Shown here: positions 36,582 to 45,978 of the stretch, in pieces | How positions within the stretch are numbered: position 1 is the stretch's first letter | Layout of the letters: each line of letters opens with the position of its first letter | DNA from: Acaudatibacter sp050729515 | GTDB lineage: Bacteria > Pseudomonadota > Alphaproteobacteria > Caulobacterales > Caulobacteraceae | NCBI GenBank assembly: GCA_050729515.1 | Contig: JBOHLG010000006.1 | Coordinates: 62,001-126,000, forward strand | Direction: 5' to 3' | DNA length: 64,000 bases | The notes under the pieces: generated by a model | Seen by the model: the letters and a program-made list of their open reading frames with translations, nothing else | Told to the model about the DNA's origin: nothing | Database searches by the model: none | Program-made: the position numbers and the translations under genes

Positions 36582-39028
36582 GCGCGAGCCTCGGCGATGA
36601 GATCCTCGGCGATGTCGGCGAGCGCCATCTCGGCCGCCGAACCGGGCGAGCGCTGGCGGCCGATCTCCGCCATCGCCTGCACCGAAAACGGCGAGAGATG
36701 ATCCAGGGAGGCGTGACGGAGCCCACCTCTGACGCGTTTGAGCAGGCCGCCCAGTCGAGAAATCTCGATCATGCCTTCGGCGGCGTCGGTCCTGGCGCAG
36801 GCGAGAAGAAGGTGATCGGGCTGATGGCGGCGCAGCACGTCGTAGATGAGGTCGGTCGAAAAGCTGATCTGCCGGCCCTTCTTCTCGCCTTGGGGGAAGC
36901 GCCGTTCGATGAGTCCGGAAATGAGGGCGCACGACTTGAACGCGAGCTTCATCATGGAACTTTCGGCGAGCCAAGCCTCAAGGTCATCGCCCAGCATGTC
37001 CTCGGAAAAGAGTTGGGCCAAATCCAGCTCGCCCATGGGGCGCATGGCCCAGATCGCCAGGGCGTAATCGTTGCAGGTGAACCCGATCGGTCCGGCGGCG
37101 AGGCGGTCGAGCCTTCGGGTGAGCAGCATCGCCAAGGTGGTGTGGGCGAGCCGACCCTCGAAGGGATAGCAGACGAGGAAATGGCGGGAGCCCCTGGGAA
37201 AGGTCTCCACGAGCATTTCTTCTTCGGCCGGAATGACGGAATGTGTTCGCTGCAGCTCCATCCATTCGCGAACATCGAAGGGAAGGCTCGCCCAGCCATC
37301 CGGATTGGACATCATGGCGCGCACGCGGCCCGCCAGGAACGTCGAGAGGGCGAATTTCGAACCGCCCCAAGAGGGCATCTTGGCCTCGGCGCCGGGCGCG
37401 GGCCTCACCAGGACATCGGCGCCTTCGATCGCGGAGAGCCGCCAGACCCGGCCGGCGAACACGAAGGCATCGCCGATCTCCAGCGCCTCGAGATAGCCTT
37501 CCTCCACCTCGCCGATCTTCCGGCCCGGCGCGCCGGAGCGGGATCCGGCGATACGCACGCTCAACATGGCCGGCGAAACGATGGCGCCGATGTTCATCCG
37601 ATGTCGCAGCGCCATCCGACCGTCCCGGACTTTCCACAACCCTTGGCGATCCTGCACGATTCGGGCGAACCGGTCGTAGTTCGAAAGCGGATAGCCGCCT
37701 GTCGCGACAAGCGCGATCACCTCTTCGAAGCTCCGAAAGTCCAGGTTCCGGTAGGGCGCCGCGCCGCGCGCCTCTTCGAAGAGCGCCTTCGCCTCGAATG
37801 GCTCGGAGCAGGCGCAGCCCATGACGTGTTGAGCCAGCACGTCCAGCGCGCCGATCCGGGCCGCCTCGGCATCCAGCGCGCCTTCGGCGATGGCTTCCCG
37901 AGCCGCCTGGCATTCGAGCGTCTCGAAACAATTGGCCGGAACGAAGAGCGCGCGGCTCGGCTCGTCGAGGCGATGGTTGGCGCGGCCGATCCTCTGGATC
38001 ATCCGCGAGGCGCCCTTCGGACTGGCGAGCTGGATGACCAGGTCGACGTCGCCCCAATCCACTCCAAGATCGAGAGTGGAGGTGCAGACGACCGCGCGAA
38101 GCTCGCCCCTCGCCATCGCCGCCTCGACTTTCCGCCGCTGGCCCGCGGCGAGCGAGCCGTGATGAAGCGCGATGGGGAGATTGTCCTCATTGAGCCGCCA
38201 GAGTTCCTGAAACGCGAACTCGGCCTGGAATCGTGTGTTCACAAAGACCAAGGCGGTCCGCGCCCGGCAAATCGCCTCGTAGACATCCGCCATGGCGTGC
38301 CGGGCGGTGTGGCCGGTCCACGGCACGCGGCCATCGGAGAAGAGCACATCGACGATCGGCGAGGCGCCGGCTCCGCCCCGGACGAGGTCGACCTCGCTCT
38401 CCAATTCGGGTGAAAGCCAGTCCCGGATCAGATCGGGCTCGGCGACCGTGGCGGAGAGGCCGACTCGACGGCAGGCGGGCGAATACCTCTGCAATCGGGC
38501 GAGGCCCAGGGAGAGCAGGTCGCCGCGCTTGGAGCGCCACAGAGAGTGAACCTCGTCGATGATCACGCATCGAAGATTCGAGAAGTATTGTCGGGCGCCC
38601 TCCCAGGCGAGGAAGAGAGCCAGCTGTTCGGGGGTGGTCAGCAGGATATCCGGAGGGCGCGACTTCTGGCGCTGGCGCCGGGAAAGACCGGTATCGCCGG
38701 TGCGCGATTCGGCGCGCGCCTTCAGGCCCATCTCGGCGATCGGGCCCAGGAGATTGCGTTCGACATCGACGGCGAGCGCCTTCAGGGGCGAGATATAGAG
38801 GGTGTGGGTTTCCCGGCCGGGCGCTGCGCTTCGCTTCTCCAAGTCGATCAGGCTCGGCAGGAACCCCGCCAGGGTCTTCCCGGAGCCGGTCGGCGCAATG
38901 AGCAGAGCGCTCCTTGCTTCCCGCGCCTTTTCGATCATCCGCCGCTGATGTTCGCGGAGCTCCCAACCCCGGCGCGCAAACCAGCTCGCGAAAGGCTCCT
39001 CCAGACGAAAGCCGGCGCCGCAATCCAT
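36578..39028 (-). CDS. Ligase-associated DEXH-box DNA helicase (Lhr-like)
   Basis: An 816-residue Lhr-type SF2 helicase. Walker A is APTGSGKT, DEVH is in the IIDEVHSLWRSKRGD stretch, SAT is GLSATVA, and RecA2 has TSTLDLGVDWGDVDLV and QRIGRANHRLDEPSRALFVPAN, followed by the Lhr core and DUF4 region. ATG 39028 follows GGGAGG; ATG 39043 and GTG 39061 are upstream alternatives. It is coupled to pdeM. The pair is thought to act in DNA damage repair. Confidence 0.92.
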   Translation of the reverse strand: MDCGAGFRLEEPFASWFARRGWELREHQRRMIEKAREARSALLIAPTGSGKTLAGFLPSLIDLEKRSAAPGRETHTLYISPLKALAVDVERNLLGPIAEMGLKARAESRTGDTGLSRRQRQKSRPPDILLTTPEQLALFLAWEGARQYFSNLRCVIIDEVHSLWRSKRGDLLSLGLARLQRYSPACRRVGLSATVAEPDLIRDWLSPELESEVDLVRGGAGASPIVDVLFSDGRVPWTGHTARHAMADVYEAICRARTALVFVNTRFQAEFAFQELWRLNEDNLPIALHHGSLAAGQRRKVEAAMARGELRAVVCTSTLDLGVDWGDVDLVIQLASPKGASRMIQRIGRANHRLDEPSRALFVPANCFETLECQAAREAIAEGALDAEAARIGALDVLAQHVMGCACSEPFEAKALFEEARGAAPYRNLDFRSFEEVIALVATGGYPLSNYDRFARIVQDRQGLWKVRDGRMALRHRMNIGAIVSPAMLSVRIAGSRSGAPGRKIGEVEEGYLEALEIGDAFVFAGRVWRLSAIEGADVLVRPAPGAEAKMPSWGGSKFALSTFLAGRVRAMMSNPDGWASLPFDVREWMELQRTHSVIPAEEEMLVETFPRGSRHFLVCYPFEGRLAHTTLAMLLTRRLDRLAAGPIGFTCNDYALAIWAMRPMGELDLAQLFSEDMLGDDLEAWLAESSMMKLAFKSCALISGLIERRFPQGEKKGRQISFSTDLIYDVLRRHQPDHLLLACARTDAAEGMIEISRLGGLLKRVRGGLRHASLDHLSPFSVQAMAEIGRQRSPGSAAEMALADIAEDLIAEARA

Positions 39029-39120
39029 TCGCCTCCCTATCATGTTCCCGTTCCGTTTCACCTGCGCTATGAGACGTCAGGGGTGGTGCGGAGTGCGGCG
39101 AGGGCGTGGGAAAAGGGGCG

Positions 39121-39420
39121 ATGAAACGCAAACCTCTGCGCGACAGGTCCAAGCGCGCCGCATTGAGAGCGTTGAAAAGGACGGCTACCCAAGCGCGCCA
39201 AGGCGACGTGGAGCTCTCGAAGTGGGAGGGTGAGTTCCTCGGGTCGGTCGAAGAACGCGTCGAACAATTCGGCCGCGCCTTCGGCGATCCCGACAAGGGC
39301 GACCGTTTCAGCGCGCTTTCGTATCTTCAGATGCGCAAGCTCAAAGAGATTTCGACCAAGGTCAAAGGCAAGAAAGAGCGCTCCCCGCAGAGCCTTCAAG
39401 GCGGAACACCGGAAGCCTGA
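39121..39420 (+). CDS. Conserved hypothetical protein, basic
   Basis: A 99-residue protein rich in Lys and Arg (MKRKPLRDRSKRAALRALKR), with KWEGEFLGSVEERVEQFGRAF and MRKLKEISTKVKGKKE. I recall similar small proteins in alphaproteobacteria but no function. It is divergent from the helicase gene, with about 90 bases between them. Confidence 0.7.
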   Translation: MKRKPLRDRSKRAALRALKRTATQARQGDVELSKWEGEFLGSVEERVEQFGRAFGDPDKGDRFSALSYLQMRKLKEISTKVKGKKERSPQSLQGGTPEA

Positions 39421-39518
39421 CCGCCGCGCCAGTCCGCGTGGGCATAGGCGATCAGGGATGATATCTCGCTGCGCGAGGGGATGCGCTTTGGGGCGCGCCC
39501 GCCAGGAGAGGAGCGGCG

Positions 39519-40583
39519 ATGGCCCCGGCGCCCCGGCTGGTCTCACTGGCCACAGCGAGCCCGCCGAACCTCCTCACTCAGGCCGAGGTCGCGCGAGCCG
39601 CCCGCGAGGCGCTCGGCGCCCGCCTGGCGGAATTCGAACGGTTGTTCCCGGTTTTCGACAACGCCGGAATTCTCTGCCGGCAATCGGTCAAACCGATCGA
39701 CTGGTATCTTTCGCCACGAGGCTGGCCGGAGCGCACCGCCGCCTATCTGGAAGGCGCGACCGCGCTCTTCATCCAGGCGGCCAGCGCGGCGCTGGAGGAA
39801 GCCGGCCTGCAGGCGGAGGACGTGGACACCGTGGTCACGGTGTCTTCGACCGGCATCGCCACCCCGAGCCTGGAGGCGCGGGCCATGGCCAGCCTCGGCT
39901 TTCGTCCGGATATTTCGCGGGCGCCAATTTTCGGTTTGGGCTGCGCAGGAGGAGTAAGCGGCCTTTCGCTGGCTCAGAGGCTCGCGCGCGCTCGCCCCGG
40001 CTCCATCGTGCTCTTCGTCACCGTGGAGCTTTGCACTCTGGCCGTGCGACTGGACGAGTTCACGAGCGCCAACATCGTGGCGACGGCCCTTTTCGGAGAC
40101 GGCGCGGCGGCCTGCGTCGTCACCACTTCAGGCGAAATCGCCAACGGGCGGTGTCTGGCCAGTTTCGAAGGCGGCGGCGAGCACACCTGGCCGGACACCT
40201 TGCAGATCATGGGCTGGGATGTCGCCCCAGAGGGGCTCGGGGTCATCTTCGATCGTTCGATTCCGGCCTTCGCCACAGCCAATCTGAACTCCGCCGTTCG
40301 CCAGATCGTCTCCGGGATGAAACTGGAGATCGGCCAGATCAACCGTTTCGTCTGTCATCCGGGAGGGTCAAAGGTCCTCGAAGCCATCGAACGGGCCCTG
40401 GCGCTTGGCGAGGGTTCCCTGGACCATGAACGCCGGGTGCTCGCCGATCATGGCAACATGTCGGCTCCCACCGCCCTCTTCGTCTTGAAAAGGGTGCTCG
40501 CCGAACCGGCGCCTCCTCGACGATTGATGCTCACCGCGCTGGGACCGGGCTTCACCGCCAGCTGCCTCAGCCTATGCACCTAG
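39519..40583 (+). CDS. Type III polyketide synthase
   Basis: A 354-residue chalcone-synthase-like enzyme with the complete triad: Cys142 (GLGCAGG), His280 (CHPGG) and Asn313 (DHGNMSAP). It condenses acyl-CoA starters with malonyl-CoA. Bacterial relatives make alkylpyrones or alkylresorcinols. ATG 39519 is preceded by GAGGAG. The next gene, a membrane methyltransferase, overlaps it by 10 bases, as in the Bacillus bpsA-bpsB pair, in which the second enzyme methylates the pyrone. Confidence 0.93.
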   Translation: MAPAPRLVSLATASPPNLLTQAEVARAAREALGARLAEFERLFPVFDNAGILCRQSVKPIDWYLSPRGWPERTAAYLEGATALFIQAASAALEEAGLQAEDVDTVVTVSSTGIATPSLEARAMASLGFRPDISRAPIFGLGCAGGVSGLSLAQRLARARPGSIVLFVTVELCTLAVRLDEFTSANIVATALFGDGAAACVVTTSGEIANGRCLASFEGGGEHTWPDTLQIMGWDVAPEGLGVIFDRSIPAFATANLNSAVRQIVSGMKLEIGQINRFVCHPGGSKVLEAIERALALGEGSLDHERRVLADHGNMSAPTALFVLKRVLAEPAPPRRLMLTALGPGFTASCLSLCT

Positions 40584-41074
40584 TCCCGACGCTTGCGTTC
40601 CTCGCGTTCATCAGCCTTCAGAGGGCCTGCGAACTCCTCCTCGCCTGGCGCAATACCAAGCGGCTGCGCGCCAAGGGCGCGTACGAGGTCGGATCTTCGC
40701 ACTATCCCTTCATCGTGGTTCTGCACGGGGCTTGGCTGGTGGGCTTGTGGCTGATCGGCTGGGATCGAACCCTTTCACCCGTCTGGGTCGGCGCCTATGC
40801 CGCGCTTCAGGCGGCGAGGTTCTGGACCCTCGCGACGCTCGGCGGACGGTGGACGACGAGGATCCTCATTCTGCCAGGCGCGCCCCCGGTGAAGAAAGGG
40901 CCCTACAGGTACTTCCGCCACCCCAACTATCTTATCGTGGCCGGCGAGATCGCAGTCGCCCCCATGGCTCTGGGTCTCGCTCTCTTTGCGGCAGTCTTCA
41001 CGGCGCTCAACGCCGTCGCTGTCGCGGTCCGCATAAGGGTCGAAGATCGAGCTCTTCGGGAGCCGGGGACTTGA
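40574..41074 (+). CDS. Isoprenylcysteine carboxyl methyltransferase-like membrane protein
   Basis: A 166-residue integral membrane protein with the ICMT-family signature GPYRYFRHPNYL followed by a hydrophobic GEIAVAPMALGLALFAAVF helix. In polyketide pairs this family methylates hydroxyls of alkylpyrones (BpsB type), using SAM. Its start overlaps the polyketide synthase gene. The stop TGA is 4 bases before the CTAG edge of a repeat element. Confidence 0.88.
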   Translation: MHLVPTLAFLAFISLQRACELLLAWRNTKRLRAKGAYEVGSSHYPFIVVLHGAWLVGLWLIGWDRTLSPVWVGAYAALQAARFWTLATLGGRWTTRILILPGAPPVKKGPYRYFRHPNYLIVAGEIAVAPMALGLALFAAVFTALNAVAVAVRIRVEDRALREPGT

Positions 41075-41078
41075 TCTT

Positions 41079-41201
41079 CTAGTGGTGCGAGACGAACAAA
41101 CGCATCCCGGCGATCACGCCGGAGTCGCGCCACAAAACCTTGAATCGACCTGGATCGGACCACAACCGGATGGGACCCATCCGTTTGCCACGATCCACTA
41201 G
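41079..41201. repeat. 123-bp CTAG-bounded repeat, copy A
   Basis: Bounded by CTAGTGG and CCACTAG. Internal stems include CGGATGGG with CCCATCCG and a left hairpin GTGGTGCGAGAC with GTCGCGCCAC. It is a near-copy of 55638-55760, with the same length. The right CTAG supplies the TAG stop (41198-41200, minus strand) of the sigma-54 activator gene. Confidence 0.9.
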
Positions 41202-42646
41202 CTGGCCTCTCGCAGCGCCGCGTCGAGGCCCTGCTCGCGAACCTTTCGGTAGAGGGTCGACCTTCCGATCCCAAGTCGCCGGGCCACCTCGCTCATGTGG
41301 CCGGCGTAAAGGCTCAGGGCCAGCTGGATGAGATCGCGTTCGATCTCTTCGAGGGTGCGCAGATGGCCTCGCGCATCAAGGACGTTCAACGGCGCCTCGC
41401 TCCCACGATCAGGAGGGGAGTCTTGCCGCTCCACACTCGGCGGCTCGGCCCGGCTCTCGGGCGCCGGAGCGCTGATGCCCGAGATCGAGGGAAAGTCGTG
41501 TGGCTGAAGATACGGCGCGTCGGCCAGGATCACCGCCCGATAGACGGCGTTCTCGAGCTGCCTCACATTTCCCGGCCAGTCGTGTGAGGTGAGATGGGCG
41601 AGGGTCTCCGAACTCGCGCCCATGACCCTCTTGCCCTCCTCGAGATTGAATCGGCGGATGAACACATCGACGAGCGCCGGGACGTCGTCTCGGCGCTCGC
41701 GCAGAGCCGGCGCCTCGATCGGAAACACGTTGAGCCGATAGAAAAGGTCCTCTCGAAACGCGCCCTGCGCGACAGCCGCCGAGAGGTCGCGGTTGGTGGC
41801 CGACAGAATACGCAGGTCCACCTTGACCGGACGTTTGGATCCGACCGGATCGATTTCACCTTCCTGCAGGGCGCGCAGCAGCTTGACCTGCATGTCCAGA
41901 GGCAGTTCGCCGACCTCGTCGAGGAAGAGGGTCCCCCCGTTCGCTTCTTGAAACTTGCCGAGGTGTCGCTCGTGGGCGCCGGTAAAACTGCCCTTTTCGT
42001 GCCCGAAGAGGATCGACTCGACGAGGTTGATCGGAATGGCTCCGCAATTGACCGCCACGAAGGGCCGGCCCGAGCGGTCGGACGAACCGTGGACGGCGCG
42101 CGCAATCAGCTCCTTGCCGACTCCGCTCTCTCCGGTGATGAGGACCGGAATGGAGGACTTCGCGGCTCGTTCACCGAGCCGCCTCACCATCTGCATCGCC
42201 TTCGATTGGCCGGTGAGGTCGTCGAAGTTCGTACGTCCCCCCGCGTGCTTCTTGAGCCTGTCCACCTCGACGCGCATGTCGCCCATCGAAAGCGCGTTGC
42301 GGATGGATACAGCGATCCGTTCGGCCGAGGCGGGCTTGACGATGAAATCGCAGGCGCCGACCTGCATCGCCCGCACCACCGTTTCGATGCCGCCGGTTGC
42401 GGTGAGCACGATCACCGGCTGAAGGAAGCCTCTCGATCGAAACTCGGCGAGCGTCTCCTGTCCCGATAGGTCGGGCATCACCAGATCAAGGAGAATGAGA
42501 TCGACGACGGCGCCCGAGGCGAGATGCTGCAAGGCCGCGTCCCCGCTCTCCGCGGCGGCGACGCAGAACCCCTCGCGCTCCAGAACCGCCTTTATGAGGC
42601 GCCGTTGAGTGGGATCGTCGTCCACTACCAGGACGGTTTTAGTCAT
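41198..42646 (-). CDS. Sigma-54-dependent response regulator (NtrC family)
   Basis: A 482-residue regulator with a receiver domain (VVDDDPTQRRL, phospho-acceptor Asp in LLDLVMPDLSG), an AAA+ domain (GESGVGKE, GSFTGA in place of GAFTGA, DEVGELPLDMQ, RLNVFPI) and a C-terminal Fis-type helix-turn-helix (MSEVARRLGIGRSTLYRKVRE). It activates sigma-54 promoters when phosphorylated. No histidine kinase gene is adjacent. ATG 42646 gives MTKTVLVVDDD. The Ser in GSFTGA occurs in natural homologues and is not proof of a defect. Confidence 0.93.
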   Translation of the reverse strand: MTKTVLVVDDDPTQRRLIKAVLEREGFCVAAAESGDAALQHLASGAVVDLILLDLVMPDLSGQETLAEFRSRGFLQPVIVLTATGGIETVVRAMQVGACDFIVKPASAERIAVSIRNALSMGDMRVEVDRLKKHAGGRTNFDDLTGQSKAMQMVRRLGERAAKSSIPVLITGESGVGKELIARAVHGSSDRSGRPFVAVNCGAIPINLVESILFGHEKGSFTGAHERHLGKFQEANGGTLFLDEVGELPLDMQVKLLRALQEGEIDPVGSKRPVKVDLRILSATNRDLSAAVAQGAFREDLFYRLNVFPIEAPALRERRDDVPALVDVFIRRFNLEEGKRVMGASSETLAHLTSHDWPGNVRQLENAVYRAVILADAPYLQPHDFPSISGISAPAPESRAEPPSVERQDSPPDRGSEAPLNVLDARGHLRTLEEIERDLIQLALSLYAGHMSEVARRLGIGRSTLYRKVREQGLDAALREAS

Positions 42647-42942
42647 CGTCAGGACACCCAAGTTTGGCTCGACGTCTCTCGTGGACGCGGCTCATTGTCG
42701 TCCCGCCTTGATACAGAGTTGGGGTAAAGGCGCGCCTAAGGGGAAGTGAGCGACGCGTTAAAATGCGAAGCTGATCCCACCGCGCCGATCCAGATCTCGT
42801 CACTCAGATGGGGATAAGGCCGCGTCATTGGATCGCCGCCTCTTCGTTACCAGGAATTCACTAGCTCCACTCCGCTCAGAAGCGCACGAAGGCGCAATCT
42901 GCGATGCTCTGAGAAGGCTCGCCGTCGACGGGGAGAACGCCA

Positions 42943-43407
42943 ATGCGCTGGGACATGACCGCTATTCTGGTCCCGCTGGCCTTCTGGGTCTTCCTCGCGG
43001 CGGTGATCCTCGTTCCGATCTATTTGAGGTCTTCTGAACGTCGGAGTTTCTATCAGGCCGTGCGGTCAGCCTATGAGAGAGGCGCGCCGGTCGCGCCGGA
43101 TCTCTTGAACGCCATGAAGGCCGCCGCGCCGTCGGGCTCGGATATCCCGAGCGCCGAACGCGATTTCAGATGGGGCGTGATGCTTCTCGCCGCGGGCCTG
43201 GGTCTGATGGGCCTCGGCGCGGGGCTCTGGTTCGGCCTGATGGACGTCGATGACATCTCGGCCTGGGCGAGCGGCGCGTGGGCCGCCGGCCTGGGCGGGA
43301 TCTTCATTCTTGTTTCGATCGTCCACTTCGGCTTCTGGCTGGGCCGCCGCGGACGGGACAGGCGCCGTGCGACCCCCCTTTCCGAGATCAATCCGCGTCC
43401 ATCTTGA
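42943..43407 (+). CDS. DUF6249-like membrane protein
   Basis: A 154-residue protein with three predicted membrane helices (AILVPLAFWVFLAAVILVPIYL, WGVMLLAAGLGLMGLGAGLWFGL, and one near FILVSIVHFGFWLG). The family call (DUF6249) is from general resemblance. ATG 42943 follows GGGGAG. It ends in a 20-base convergent overlap with lepA. The roughly 290 bases upstream contain no gene and a lone CTAG at 42861. Confidence 0.7.
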   Translation: MRWDMTAILVPLAFWVFLAAVILVPIYLRSSERRSFYQAVRSAYERGAPVAPDLLNAMKAAAPSGSDIPSAERDFRWGVMLLAAGLGLMGLGAGLWFGLMDVDDISAWASGAWAAGLGGIFILVSIVHFGFWLGRRGRDRRRATPLSEINPRPS

Positions 43408-45190
43408 GCGCCGCGATGAAGGCCTCCTGGGGGATATCCACCTTGCCGAACTGACGCATCCTCTTCTTTCCCGCCTTCTGCTTTTCCAGGAGCTTGCGTT
43501 TTCGAGTCGCATCGCCGCCATAGCATTTCGCCGTCACGTCCTTGCGCAGCGCGCGGACCGTCTCGCGGGCGATGATCTTGCCTCCGATCGCGGCCTGGAT
43601 CGGAATTTGGAAGAGATGGGGAGGAATGAGGTCTTTCATCTTCTCCACCATGCTGCGGCCGCGAGCTTCGGCGCGCGTGCGATGGACCAACATGGAGAGG
43701 GCGTCGACCGGTTCTGAATTCACCAGAATGAGGAGTTTCACCAAGTCGCCATCGCGGTGATCGGCCATCTGGTAATCGAAGCTGGCGTACCCTTTCGATA
43801 TGCTCTTGAGCCGGTCATAGAAATCGAACACGACCTCGTTGAGTGGAAGATCGTAGATCACCACGGCGCGAGGTCCGGCCCACGAGAGGTCGCGCTGCTC
43901 GCCTCGGCGGTCCTGGCAGAGCTTGATCACCGCGCCGAGATATTCTTCGGGGGTGAAGATCGTCGCCCGGATCCAAGGCTCCGAGATCGACGCGACCTTC
44001 ACCGGATCGGGCATGTCGGCGGGATTGTGAAGCTCGAACGCATCGCCGTTGGTGAGGACCAGCCGGTAAATCACGCTGGGCGCGGTGGCGATAAGGTCAA
44101 GATTGAACTCGCGGGTCAGTCGCTCCTGGATGATTTCAAGATGCAAAAGACCCAGGAAGCCGCATCGGAAGCCAAATCCCAGTGCGGCGCTGGTCTCCAT
44201 TTCGTAGGTGAACGATGCATCGTTCAATCGCAGGCGGGCGACGGCGGCCCGCAGGTCCTCGAACTCCGCCGCGTCCACCGGATAAAGACCACAGAAGACG
44301 ACCGGCTGAGCCGGCATGAAGCCGGGAAGCGGGCTCGAGGCGGGCCGCCGCTCGTCGGTGATCGTATCGCCGACCGCGGCGTCGGCGACCTCCTTGATCT
44401 GAGCGGTGAGGAAACCGATCTCGCCTGGGCCAAGGGCTCCGATCTCCTCTCGGCGGGGTCGAAAGACCCCGAGGCGATCGACCCGATAGGTCGCTTCGGC
44501 CTGGATCAGTCGGATCGACTGACCGGCCCGCAGCTCGCCCTCGAAGACGCGGGTGAGGACAACCACCCCAAGATAGGAGTCATACCAGGCGTCAACGATC
44601 AGCGCCTTTAAGGGCGCCGCGTCATCCCCGGCGGGCGGGGGCAACCGGTTCACCACCGCTTCGAGGACGTCGTGGATGCCTCGACCGGTCTTGGCCGAGC
44701 AAAGGACGGCGCGCGAGGCGTCGATGCCGATCACCTCTTCGATCTGGCGGCGAACCCGGTCCGGCTCGGCGGAAACGAGATCGACCTTGTTGAGCACCGG
44801 CACGATCTCGTGGTCATGCTCGATCGCCTGGTAGGCGTTGGAGAGCGTCTGGGCCTCCACGCCCTGGCTGGCGTCCACAAGAAGGAGCGATCCCTCGCAG
44901 GCGGCGAGCGAGCGGCTCACCTCATAGGCGAAGTCCACATGGCCCGGGGTATCCATAAGGTTGAGAACGTAGTCGGATCCGTCATCGGCCCGATACTCGA
45001 GCCGCACCGTCTGCGCCTTGATGGTTATTCCGCGTTCGCGCTCGAGATCCATCGTGTCGAGAATCTGATCGCGCATCTCACGCGCGGTGAGGGCGCCGGT
45101 CTCCTGGATCAGGCGATCGGAGAGGGTCGATTTGCCATGATCGATATGAGCGACGATGGCGAAGTTGCGAATCTGAGCGCGCGCGGTCAT
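43388..45190 (-). CDS. lepA: Elongation factor 4 (LepA)
   Basis: A 600-residue translational GTPase, the normal length for LepA. The G1 motif is AHIDHGKS (about residues 14-21), G3 DTPGHVDF and G4 NKVD. The C-terminal LepA domain ends with CYGGDATRKRKLLEKQKAGK. It back-translocates stalled ribosomes under stress. ATG 45190 is preferred because it gives the family start MTARAQIRNFAIV. Confidence 0.97.
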   Translation of the reverse strand: MTARAQIRNFAIVAHIDHGKSTLSDRLIQETGALTAREMRDQILDTMDLERERGITIKAQTVRLEYRADDGSDYVLNLMDTPGHVDFAYEVSRSLAACEGSLLLVDASQGVEAQTLSNAYQAIEHDHEIVPVLNKVDLVSAEPDRVRRQIEEVIGIDASRAVLCSAKTGRGIHDVLEAVVNRLPPPAGDDAAPLKALIVDAWYDSYLGVVVLTRVFEGELRAGQSIRLIQAEATYRVDRLGVFRPRREEIGALGPGEIGFLTAQIKEVADAAVGDTITDERRPASSPLPGFMPAQPVVFCGLYPVDAAEFEDLRAAVARLRLNDASFTYEMETSAALGFGFRCGFLGLLHLEIIQERLTREFNLDLIATAPSVIYRLVLTNGDAFELHNPADMPDPVKVASISEPWIRATIFTPEEYLGAVIKLCQDRRGEQRDLSWAGPRAVVIYDLPLNEVVFDFYDRLKSISKGYASFDYQMADHRDGDLVKLLILVNSEPVDALSMLVHRTRAEARGRSMVEKMKDLIPPHLFQIPIQAAIGGKIIARETVRALRKDVTAKCYGGDATRKRKLLEKQKAGKKRMRQFGKVDIPQEAFIAALKMDAD

Positions 45191-45298
45191 CGGCCGGGCG
45201 TGTAGCACCTCGTCAGGGAGCGAAGGGAGAGCGCGAAGCCGCAAACCCGCCTAACTTCACCGGCAGCATCGACAGTGATTCGGAACCGGGGAAGGACG

Positions 45299-45901
45299 AT
45301 GGACCGCCGATTGGTGATGATCGCAGGCGCCGCCGCCTTTGGTTCCACGCTGGGGCCGAAGCGCGCCTTCGGACAGGAAGACGGGGGCCGGCCGCCTGCG
45401 AACCCCGGGCCCGGCGCGCCGACCTACAGCAACGACGAACTGGTCAACAGCGTCTCGGATTTCATGGGGGTGACCGCGGAATCGGCGGGCGCCGTGCTGG
45501 AGAGACTGCTCAAGGACAACGGCCAACCCACCGCCTACATCGCCGGCGAAGAAGCTTCAGGGGCTGTGACGGTCGGCCTTCGCTACGGCAAAGGCCTCCT
45601 CTACATGAAGAACCGCGTGCCCATGCGGGTCTATTGGCAAGGCCCGACGATCGGTTTCGACCTGGGAGGCAATGTCGATCGGGTCTTCACGCTGTGCTAC
45701 AATCTTCAGTATCCAGACGCCATCTTCCGGCGCTTTCCCGGGGTGCAGGGCTCCGCCTATCTGATCGCGGGGATGGGGATCACCTACCAGCGGGCGGAAG
45801 GGATCACGCTTGCTCCGATCCGCGCCGGCCTTGGCCTCCGGCTAGGCGCAGCGGTCGGATATCTCGCCTACAGCCGGCACAGGCATTGGCTGCCCTTCTG
45901 A
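45299..45901 (+). CDS. eipA: EipA family envelope integrity protein (DUF1134)
   Basis: A 200-residue exported protein. The signal region (MDRRLVMIAGAAAFGSTLG) is followed by a DUF1134 core: YSNDELVNSVSDFMGVTAESAG, GAVTVGLRYGKG, VYWQGPTIGFDLGGNVDRVF and YLIAGMGITYQRAEGI. EipA is a periplasmic beta-barrel-like protein needed for envelope integrity in Brucella. ATG 45299 follows GGAAGG. It is divergent from lepA. Confidence 0.9.
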   Translation: MDRRLVMIAGAAAFGSTLGPKRAFGQEDGGRPPANPGPGAPTYSNDELVNSVSDFMGVTAESAGAVLERLLKDNGQPTAYIAGEEASGAVTVGLRYGKGLLYMKNRVPMRVYWQGPTIGFDLGGNVDRVFTLCYNLQYPDAIFRRFPGVQGSAYLIAGMGITYQRAEGITLAPIRAGLGLRLGAAVGYLAYSRHRHWLPF

Positions 45902-45944
45902 GGATCGCGCTTCGGGCGATCGATCAGGACAAGGCGCATATAGA

Positions 45945-45978
45945 AGGCCCGGTCAGAGCGTTCACTCTGGCCGGGCCT
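45945..45978. terminator. Hairpin downstream of eipA
   Basis: AGGCCCGGTCAGAG (45945-45958) pairs with CTCTGGCCGGGCCT (45965-45978), with one mismatch, around a 6-base loop, about 45 bases after the eipA stop. No T-run is present. Confidence 0.6.

Noticed and set aside
42861..42864. Lone CTAG before the DUF6249-like gene as another element end
   Set aside because: No second CTAG with a matching inverted repeat was found nearby.
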